Positions 45,406 through 51,388 of a DNA stretch of 51,388 nucleotides are shown in pieces; position 1 is the first letter of the stretch, and each line of letters begins with the position of its first letter. This DNA is from a virus, in the IMG/VR virus record IMGVR_UViG_3300027779_000041, positions 1 through 51,388 of that record. One strand, given 5' to 3'. A program made the position numbers and the translations under genes. The notes under the pieces are model-generated. The model was given only the letters and a program-made list of their open reading frames with translations, was not told where the DNA came from and made no database searches.

Positions 45406-45713
45406 TGGACCCTGAAGCAACTTTGAAAAATATACTTGATTTGTTTGATGCAGTGAGTAATTCCGATTTAGATAAGCGGGATTTAGGTGAGGAGTTGTGG
45501 GACTTAAAGTATGCGGTCTTCGACTACTCAGATTGGATCAAGCAAGGTGGATTTAGTCCAAACTTTCAAAATGTTGTAAAAGAGTGGTTGACAAAGAAGC
45601 AGGATGAAGTTAAAAATAGTCCTGACAAAAAACAAAAACAACTTTGGGATGACTCTGCCAAAGATTTTGAATACTGGAAGAAAAATCCATATTTAGGAAA
45701 ATTTGATCTATGA
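45405..45713 (+). CDS. Small helical protein, 102 aa
   Basis: Starts on the last base of the previous stop. It is mainly helical and charged (LKNILDLFDAVSNSDLDKRDL, QNVVKEWLTKKQDEVKNSPD), with several Trp. It overlaps the next gene (ATGA). No family is recognised. Confidence 0.55.
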   Translation: MDPEATLKNILDLFDAVSNSDLDKRDLGEELWDLKYAVFDYSDWIKQGGFSPNFQNVVKEWLTKKQDEVKNSPDKKQKQLWDDSAKDFEYWKKNPYLGKFDL

Positions 45714-46240
45714 ACATCTTTGCATTAGATGAAGATCCTCAGATTGCTGCTCGTATGCATTGCGACAAACATGTACCCAAGATGTGTGTAGAGGCTACAC
45801 AGATGTTGGTTAGTGCTGCTCGTCGTCATGGTGCTACAGACAGTCAAGTGCCATTGACCAAGTCAGGTACGCCGCACAAAGGGGGCTACCACCGTCATCC
45901 GGTAACTCTCTGGGTTGGTGATAGCAGAGAGAATTATATGTGGTCTTTCTGGCATGGGATTGCTCTGTGTCAAGAGTTTGAGTTCCGCTTTAAGAAAGAA
46001 CATGCGTGCCTGCGGCAAATTACTGTACTTGGCAGTCTGTTCCCTCTTATTCCAGAGGGTAAGCTGACTCCATTTGCTCAAGCTATGCCAGACGAATACA
46101 AGAACTCTTGTTCTATTGCTGCCTATCGTGATTATTATTTCTACGATAAACGGGAAAATATCCAATGCGAGTGGATTAAAGGTAGACAAGCACCCGATTG
46201 GTGGTATAATAGACTTGATTCTGTTTGTCTAACTACTTAG
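45710..46240 (+). CDS. Conserved phage protein with HCDKHVPKM motif
   Basis: This 176-residue protein begins MNIFALDEDPQIAARMHCDK, continues HVPKMCVEATQMLVSAAR, and contains HRHPVTLWVGDSRENYMWSFWHG. This pattern is common to a widespread phage family seen in many aquatic and enterobacterial phages. It usually has no assigned function. Its conserved His, Cys and Asp residues suggest an enzyme active site or metal site. The start overlaps the previous gene. Confidence is high that it is a real conserved gene and low for any function. Confidence 0.7.
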   Translation: MNIFALDEDPQIAARMHCDKHVPKMCVEATQMLVSAARRHGATDSQVPLTKSGTPHKGGYHRHPVTLWVGDSRENYMWSFWHGIALCQEFEFRFKKEHACLRQITVLGSLFPLIPEGKLTPFAQAMPDEYKNSCSIAAYRDYYFYDKRENIQCEWIKGRQAPDWWYNRLDSVCLTT

Positions 46241-46249
46241 GAGTTGAAG

Positions 46250-46405
46250 ATGAGTAAGACTTACGTCATAAGCGTTGACAGTATGCGGGCCGTTATTGCT
46301 GATTCAGAAGCAAAGGCTCTTGAAGACGCTAAACAAGAGTTTATTGAGATGTTACAACGAGGCGAAGCAGAGCTTATTATAACTGAGGAGTGGGAAGATG
46401 AGTAA
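46250..46405 (+). CDS. Small helical protein, 51 aa
   Basis: ATG 46250 follows GGAGTTGAAG. The frame encodes 51 residues, beginning SKTYVISVDSMRAVIADSEA and ending in an acidic helix (EAELIITEEWEDE). It overlaps the next gene by eight bases. No family is recognised. Confidence 0.5.
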   Translation: MSKTYVISVDSMRAVIADSEAKALEDAKQEFIEMLQRGEAELIITEEWEDE

Positions 46406-46595
46406 TACATACATTAAAAGTAATGATCCCAATACGAGGATGAATATCAGGAATTTCTTTTTGCCAGCGAGTGTTAAGCAAATTAAAATTGCTATGGAAA
46501 ACCAGATTTACCTTGAAGCCCATTTAGCATTGAAAGAACTACTTGAAGAATGTGAAGCACATGGTGTGAGTAGTCCCTCTTATTTACCTTTATAG
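46398..46595 (+). CDS. Small protein, 65 aa
   Basis: Starts eight bases before the previous stop. The 65-residue protein has a helical C-terminal half (QIKIAMENQIYLEAHLALKEL). No family is recognised. Confidence 0.5.
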   Translation: MSNTYIKSNDPNTRMNIRNFFLPASVKQIKIAMENQIYLEAHLALKELLEECEAHGVSSPSYLPL

Positions 46596-46605
46596 GACTT
46601 GACAA

Positions 46606-47004
46606 ATGAGAGAGATTAAATTTCGCATATGTCACGAAACAAATTCTGATAAAACTATAATCTATCCTGATGAACATTCAGATAAGTATATGATAGGCAT
46701 TGACGGAACTGTATATGAAAATTATGGTACAAAAGATAAGCCATTGTGGGAAAATGTTTTTGATGCCACAGTCTTTGTGCAGCAATATACGGGATTGAAA
46801 GATAAGAATGGTAAGGAGATTTATGAGGGGGATATTGTAGAGTGGCAATACAGAGACAGAAAAGAAAGATTCACAATAACCTACTGCGAAGAAGATGCTA
46901 TGTTTCTAGGTAAAAAAGATCCTGATCGTCACGGTGGGGCAGAGCGTAATTGGCGATATTCTAAAGTGGTTGTAGGAAATATCTTTGAGGGAGTTGACGA
47001 ATGA
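46606..47004 (+). CDS. YopX-like protein
   Basis: This 132-residue protein has the YopX-family pattern: MREIKFRICHETN at the start, FVQQYTGLKDKNGKEIYEGD (about 78-97) and GNIFEGVDE at the end. YopX proteins are common in phages and prophages; the function is unknown, with a beta-barrel structure. The start follows AGGACTTGACAA. The end overlaps the next gene (ATGA). Confidence 0.8.
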   Translation: MREIKFRICHETNSDKTIIYPDEHSDKYMIGIDGTVYENYGTKDKPLWENVFDATVFVQQYTGLKDKNGKEIYEGDIVEWQYRDRKERFTITYCEEDAMFLGKKDPDRHGGAERNWRYSKVVVGNIFEGVDE

Positions 47005-47282
47005 GTAACTTTGAATGTGAAAAATGCGGAACAATATGTTATGATACTCCTAGTGGATATATTACTGGGTGTGAGCATTACCCAGCAGACATAAACGTGA
47101 TCAATTACCGAAAAAGAGAGAACGCAGATAAAGGAGTAGGGTGTAGTCGTACCTATGATTGGGCCTACTATCATAGAATTATTAAAATATTAGAAGATGT
47201 TGCCGACAAGGAGATAAATCTCGGTAGCGAGACAGGTCGAGAATTTTTAGCAGAAAAGATTATGGAGGCTCTTGACAAATGA
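47001..47282 (+). CDS. Small Cys-rich protein, 93 aa
   Basis: Opens with FECEKCGTICYDTPS, then TGCEHYPAD and VGCSRTYD. The five Cys and one His could bind a zinc ion near the N-terminus. The C-terminal half is helical (HRIIKILEDVADKEINLGSE). Overlaps both neighbours by four bases (ATGA), so it is coupled. No family is recognised. Confidence 0.6.
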   Translation: MSNFECEKCGTICYDTPSGYITGCEHYPADINVINYRKRENADKGVGCSRTYDWAYYHRIIKILEDVADKEINLGSETGREFLAEKIMEALDK

Positions 47283-47512
47283 GAGATGGTAACTTTTTAA
47301 TTAACGCTATGCAAAAAAAGTTTGGCCGACACTTGTGGTGTACTGATTATTTAATTAAGTTTCTACATGAAAAACATATGGGTAGGACTATCATTACAAC
47401 AAACCCTAAAGAAAATGAACAATGTATTGAACTAAACGGAAAATTTTCTATTGCAGAGCTAGATGCTTTGGTAATTGCTCAAGTTAATGAACGTGAGGGA
47501 GTTGACAAATGA
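47279..47512 (+). CDS. Small protein, 77 aa
   Basis: This 77-residue protein overlaps neighbours by four bases at each end (ATGA). It contains FLINAMQKKFGRHLWCTDYLI and FSIAELDALVIAQVNEREG. Its short ATP-independent pattern gives no family. It ends with the shared GVDK motif. Confidence 0.5.
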   Translation: MRDGNFLINAMQKKFGRHLWCTDYLIKFLHEKHMGRTIITTNPKENEQCIELNGKFSIAELDALVIAQVNEREGVDK

Positions 47513-48240
47513 CTGATGATTTGGAATATCAAGAGTTAATCAAAGCAGATGCGATGGACAGAATGTCTGATCTTCACGGATATTGCCAACTTACTTTTTA
47601 TGAGCCAATGCCTTTGAAGTTAGGCCCCTATGATTTAATATTTGAAGATACTCCACTTGATTCGGCTTCCGTTTTCGGTTGTATTTTTGAGGCAGCTATG
47701 ATCAAGTCCGGTGCCACGGAGAAAGCAACTATTACCAGAGAAGCCAACAACAAATCTCCCTATGATTTTACTATAGAAACAGAGGATTGTATTATCCTCA
47801 TCAATCTCAAGGTACGGAGAGTCAGGCGGAATGGCAAGAATGCTGGTGAGAGTGGGATTGCTGCCTATTCCAACCTATTGAACTGCTTAGAAAAACATAA
47901 CAAGGATAAGCCGGTATTCTACTATGTCTATACAATAGAATATGATCTTGATCATAATAAAGAAGAGATCGTATTCTTATCATTTGATTATTACTGCTTG
48001 AATAATGTACTGATGGAGCCAGTGCGTACAGACGGTAGAAAGTGGAGTACAAAGTCAAAAAAAATTACTGGTAGAATTATGCTACACGCTGGTAATTCAA
48101 GATTAAAGAATATTGTTCCGACGTTTAATGAATTCACACTGAGGTTAGAACAACTAAGACGTCTTGAGTCTGATCTAAAATTACCAAAGGATTATTTTTA
48201 TGGTCGGGCTTGTGACCCTAACATCAAGATATTAATTTAA
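47509..48240 (+). CDS. Possible PD-(D/E)XK restriction endonuclease
   Basis: This 243-residue protein is located just before the cytosine methyltransferase. It contains GCIFEAAMIKSGA (E61) and SPYDFTIETEDCIILINLKVRR (D86 and K101), a pattern that fits a PD-(D/E)XK core with N99 in place of the usual acidic residue. Type II restriction enzymes often have this layout and lie next to their methyltransferase. Beyond the core, VFYYVYTIEYD is a typical strand. Sequence specificity is unknown. It may be a nuclease, a regulator or inactive. The 16-base gap to the methyltransferase supports an operon. Confidence 0.5.
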   Translation: MTDDLEYQELIKADAMDRMSDLHGYCQLTFYEPMPLKLGPYDLIFEDTPLDSASVFGCIFEAAMIKSGATEKATITREANNKSPYDFTIETEDCIILINLKVRRVRRNGKNAGESGIAAYSNLLNCLEKHNKDKPVFYYVYTIEYDLDHNKEEIVFLSFDYYCLNNVLMEPVRTDGRKWSTKSKKITGRIMLHAGNSRLKNIVPTFNEFTLRLEQLRRLESDLKLPKDYFYGRACDPNIKILI

Positions 48241-48256
48241 AAGGGGAAGATTAACT

Positions 48257-49333
48257 ATGTATAACGTTTTAGATTTATTCGCCGGTTGTGGGGGTATGTC
48301 TTATGGTATGGATAAGGTAGATGGTTTACAGGTCAGAGTCGCTAATGAGTTTGATGGGCCAGCATGTTCAACATTCAGGTTCAATCATCCTCATTGTAAC
48401 TTAGTCGAAGGAAGTATTACCGATCCAACTATAAAAGATGTTATTGTAAAAGCCTGCATTGATAATGAAGTAAAAGTTATCCTTGGTGGAATTCCTTGTC
48501 AGGCATTTAGCAATGCTGGTAAGCGAGATCCATTTGATGATCGGGGACAATTGTATTTTGATTATTTTGATATTGTGGAGAGAGTAGATCCAGATGTTTG
48601 CGTTATTGAAAACGTCAAAGGTCTTGCTTCTATGTATCATTTTGAATCTGATATTCCAGATGATACTTTTAAACAGATCAATAAAGATTCAAAGAAGCTG
48701 AGTAGTGGTAAGTTACTTAAAAAATATAAAGAATATACATTCTCAGTCTGTGATAAATGGGTTGACCTATTTGTTGATTTAGGCTATAACGCTGAAGCAA
48801 GAGTATTAAAAGCTTCCAATTATGGTGTGCCGCAGCACAGAGAGAGAGTTATTATTATAGCGTCTAAGAACAAGGTTCTTTTTCCAGATGAGACACACAA
48901 CGAGTCTGGTACGGGTGATTTGGAGAAATGGGTTTCCGTTAGAGATGCGATAGATGACCTAAAAGACATTGAGGAAGATATTGAATTTTCACATGAGTTC
49001 AGAGCTTATAAGACTGACCCATCGGTCCCAGATAAAATTATGGCTACTGAATACGGTGATAGTTATTCTGGATATGGTGAGGCCAATCAGAAATGTCATC
49101 CCGATAAACCGTGTAACACAGTTAAAGAAAATCATGGTGCAGTGTTTACCCACTATGAAAAAGGAAGACATATGACTGTCAGGGAATTGGCTAGACTACA
49201 GTCTTTTCCAGATACTTTTATGTTTAAGTGTAAAAAGGGACAGGCGTTCAAACAGATAGGTAATGCCGTTCCTTGTGGCCTCGGCACCGCCATTGGTAAA
49301 TCTTGTTTAAAGATGTTAAGAAATAAAAATTAA
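48257..49333 (+). CDS. C5-cytosine DNA methyltransferase
   Basis: All principal motifs are present: motif I DLFAGCGG (6-13), IV GGIPCQAFS with catalytic C81, VI ENVKGL (118-123), VIII QHRERVII (193-200), IX RELARLQSFPD near residue 310, and X QIGNAVPCGLG near 338. The enzyme has 358 residues, usual for a type II methyltransferase, and transfers a methyl group from S-adenosylmethionine to cytosine C5. The stretch between VIII and IX sets the target sequence, which I cannot predict. It could protect phage DNA from host restriction or from its two neighbours. It follows the nuclease-like gene and precedes the DUF262-HNH gene. Confidence 0.93.
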   Translation: MYNVLDLFAGCGGMSYGMDKVDGLQVRVANEFDGPACSTFRFNHPHCNLVEGSITDPTIKDVIVKACIDNEVKVILGGIPCQAFSNAGKRDPFDDRGQLYFDYFDIVERVDPDVCVIENVKGLASMYHFESDIPDDTFKQINKDSKKLSSGKLLKKYKEYTFSVCDKWVDLFVDLGYNAEARVLKASNYGVPQHRERVIIIASKNKVLFPDETHNESGTGDLEKWVSVRDAIDDLKDIEEDIEFSHEFRAYKTDPSVPDKIMATEYGDSYSGYGEANQKCHPDKPCNTVKENHGAVFTHYEKGRHMTVRELARLQSFPDTFMFKCKKGQAFKQIGNAVPCGLGTAIGKSCLKMLRNKN

Positions 49334-49346
49334 GGAAGGATGAATT

Positions 49347-50771
49347 ATGCAACTCCCAAACTATGATTTTTCAGACGAAAAAATTTCTATTGAAAATCTA
49401 TTAAAGAAGATAGATAGCGGTGACTATGTTCTTAATCCTGATCACCAAAGAGATGAAGTATGGGCAGCCGACAGAAAGATTGCTTTCATTAACTCCATTT
49501 GGAGCGGAATTTCTATACCCCCACTTTATCTTGTGAAAAGATATAGAGATAGTGAAACTAAAAAACCATATGATGATAATTGGTATGGTATACGCAAAAA
49601 TCTTTTACCGGAAGCTTGCGAAGTTTACTATGAAGTAATTGATGGACTACAGAGAGCTTCTAGTATAAAAGATTATATACATAACATTTATTCTTTATCT
49701 AAAGAGTTATCGACTCTACCTGATCTTTTTATTGATAAACTAGAAGCAAAGAAATGGGAAGACGTTAATGAGTCGAACCGAAAAAGTTTTCTTGATAAGC
49801 AGATAACTGTAATTATATATGAAACATATGGGGTGAATGAGATTGAGATTAAAAATCTTATCGATGCTTTATTTCAATCATATAATCAAAGCGAAAATCT
49901 TAATGATCAAGAAAAACTAAGATCAAAATATAGAGATACACCCTTAGTTAAGGATTTCCTCCGGCCATTTACTGGTGTTGATGGACCATATTCCGATATG
50001 CTTATTAAAGCCTCATCAACATCCTCGGTTATTCGACAGTGGGATGGTAGATATTTAACAGCACTTTTATATTACATTCATAATCAAGAACATTTAAATG
50101 GGTGGGCTGTTGCGAACGTGTTTAAATATTTTAAAAACAATGAAGAAGATATAGATATGTTCAAACTTATAAAAAATATCAAGAAAAGTTTAGAGATTAT
50201 GAAATTTCTCTTTGATCAAACAGTAGGACTTAAATCAACTAGATTTGCAAAAGGTTCAAATTTTTATGCATTAAATGTTGTAATTATTGACTGGATACTA
50301 GAAGGTCGAGAAATTGATAAAGAAAAATTACTAAACCATCTAAAAGACTTAAGTGTAGACATAAGGACAGCAGCGGAGATAAAATCAACCAAAGTTAAAA
50401 ATGATCTTGATGAATACTCATTGCGTGTAAATACTTCTGGGCATACCAAAGTCAATAGAGGGCTACAAAATAAAATTTTACACGATCACCTTGATTGTTG
50501 TACTGACAAAACAGATAAAGATCCATCTCGAAAATTTTCTGAAGTAGATAGAAAAAAACAATACCACAAACAAGATGGATACTGTTCTGATTGTGATGAG
50601 CAATTTGACATAGATGATATGGATGCTCATCATATAATCCCTCATGGTAAGGGAGGATTAACAGTTCCGAAAAATTGTACAATGTTGTGTAAAGAGTGTC
50701 ACAAAAAAACCTATTCTCAAAAACTATTGTTTGAAGAACAATATACAAATAAAGTTTTACAAACGGTATAA
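49347..50771 (+). CDS. DUF262-HNH protein
   Basis: This 474-residue protein has an N-terminal DUF262 domain: YVLNPDHQRDEVWAADRKIAF (27-47), SIPPLYLVKRYR and YYEVIDGLQRASSIKDYI (94-111), where the usual DGQQR is IDGLQR. The C-terminus is an HNH nuclease with CSDC (413-416), AHHIIPHGKGG (H428, H429), N443, CKEC (448-451) and H452. Related proteins include type IV restriction enzymes of the GmrSD/SspE kind, in which DUF262 senses and powers and HNH cuts DNA. Both domains look intact. It starts 14 bases after the methyltransferase, so it is probably co-expressed. Confidence 0.85.
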   Translation: MQLPNYDFSDEKISIENLLKKIDSGDYVLNPDHQRDEVWAADRKIAFINSIWSGISIPPLYLVKRYRDSETKKPYDDNWYGIRKNLLPEACEVYYEVIDGLQRASSIKDYIHNIYSLSKELSTLPDLFIDKLEAKKWEDVNESNRKSFLDKQITVIIYETYGVNEIEIKNLIDALFQSYNQSENLNDQEKLRSKYRDTPLVKDFLRPFTGVDGPYSDMLIKASSTSSVIRQWDGRYLTALLYYIHNQEHLNGWAVANVFKYFKNNEEDIDMFKLIKNIKKSLEIMKFLFDQTVGLKSTRFAKGSNFYALNVVIIDWILEGREIDKEKLLNHLKDLSVDIRTAAEIKSTKVKNDLDEYSLRVNTSGHTKVNRGLQNKILHDHLDCCTDKTDKDPSRKFSEVDRKKQYHKQDGYCSDCDEQFDIDDMDAHHIIPHGKGGLTVPKNCTMLCKECHKKTYSQKLLFEEQYTNKVLQTV

Positions 50772-50796
50772 ACAGGAATTCAAAGAGTACCATACT

Positions 50797-51372
50797 ATGA
50801 TAAATAAAAATGAACTGAGGCGAACTGCCCATGACAACCGAAACAAACAAGAAGACAAAGACAAACTAAGTCGTTCGATTGTAGATACTTTCATGTCTCT
50901 ATATGAATATGCCGATGCATCTGCTGTCATGTTTTATATTGATGTAAGGAGTGAGGTCAGGACTCGTCATGCTCTACCAGAGGCACTTAGTAGTGGCAAA
51001 AATATAGTGGTGCCTTGGTGTAATGACGATGGAGAGCTAGAGCTTTTCCATCTTGAGAGTATGGACGAATTAGAAACAGGTATGTATGGTATCTTAGAGC
51101 CTTCTCAAGAATTGCGTGGTCTTCCTCAGAAACAGGTTGACATAAAAGAATTAGATCTTATAATGGTGCCGGGCGTAGGGTTTGATGCTACTGGTGCGAG
51201 GATGGGTCACGGTAAAGGATACTATGATAAGCTGCTGGAGAATGCTCGACAGGGTACACCATTAGTGGCCTTGGCGTTTGAATGTCAAATGTTTGAAGAG
51301 ATTCCAGTAGCATCTCACGATATTTATATGGATAAGATTATTACAGAACGGAATATATATGGAAATGTCTAA
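50797..51372 (+). CDS. 5-formyltetrahydrofolate cyclo-ligase
   Basis: ATG at 50797 (MINKNELRRTAHDNR) encodes 191 residues. A longer frame from a TTG at 50731 lies inside the previous gene and is rejected. The signature LIMVPGVGFDATGARMGHG, followed by KGYYD (121-144), is the ATP/folate-binding region of this enzyme family. It converts 5-formyl-THF to 5,10-methenyl-THF with ATP. Length and motif are complete. In phages this gene may feed one-carbon units to nucleotide synthesis. It is the last gene in the window, 25 bases after the DUF262-HNH gene. Confidence 0.9.
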   Translation: MINKNELRRTAHDNRNKQEDKDKLSRSIVDTFMSLYEYADASAVMFYIDVRSEVRTRHALPEALSSGKNIVVPWCNDDGELELFHLESMDELETGMYGILEPSQELRGLPQKQVDIKELDLIMVPGVGFDATGARMGHGKGYYDKLLENARQGTPLVALAFECQMFEEIPVASHDIYMDKIITERNIYGNV

Positions 51373-51388
51373 GCCAAACCATCCAGAT

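Overview
The window is part of the genome of a tailed bacteriophage (Caudoviricetes), AT-rich overall. It carries a complete head and packaging module (large terminase, portal, protease plus scaffold, decoration protein, major capsid protein), a long run of tail-fibre-like proteins, four tRNA genes and many very small ORFs. The host cannot be named from the sequence. The right arm uses near-consensus sigma-70 promoters, so the host is a bacterium with an ordinary housekeeping sigma factor. Gene content (GDP-mannose dehydratase, fatty-acid hydroxylase, folate cyclo-ligase, giant repetitive fibres) resembles uncultured aquatic phages; that is an inference.

Left arm, positions 1 to about 33,800, entirely on the minus strand (read right to left). 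Transcription seems to start near 33,818. It runs through a small acidic protein, a probable virion protein, a sigma-70 region 2-like late sigma factor, an HTH/coiled-coil protein, two metabolic enzymes (membrane hydroxylase and GDP-mannose 4,6-dehydratase), an HNH and an ERCC4-type nuclease and a ClpP-like protease. Large terminase, portal, protease with a nested scaffold gene, decoration protein and major capsid protein follow, ending at a strong terminator. Directly after it a new promoter serves about 21 kb of fibre and appendage proteins: two FG-GAP-like proteins, a 1,462-residue YadA-like fibre, two fibres sharing an N-terminal docking domain, and a glycosyltransferase. The last fibre is cut by the window start. 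Five minus-strand intergenic sites share the motif TTGTGTATAAT or a close variant without a -35 box. These look like T4-type late promoters and fit the gp55-like sigma factor.

A divergent intergenic region (33,819 to 34,628) separates the arms and holds a candidate large structured RNA. From 34.4 to 42.1 kb the plus strand is divided into cassettes of tiny genes. Six copies of a paired inverted-repeat element lie in the gaps, each followed by a sigma-70-type promoter, often with a CGATA motif just before the -10 box. Recognisable genes here are a GP88-like protein and a DUF932 protein.

From 42.1 to 43.6 kb are tRNA-Asp, tRNA-Glu and tRNA-Met, a set of four degenerate ~60-base repeats, and a second candidate structured RNA. 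From 43.6 to 47.5 kb small overlapping genes flank a tRNA-Leu. From 47.5 to 51.4 kb lies a candidate DNA-modification and restriction island: a possible PD-(D/E)XK nuclease, a complete C5-cytosine methyltransferase and a DUF262-HNH protein, followed by 5-formyltetrahydrofolate cyclo-ligase.
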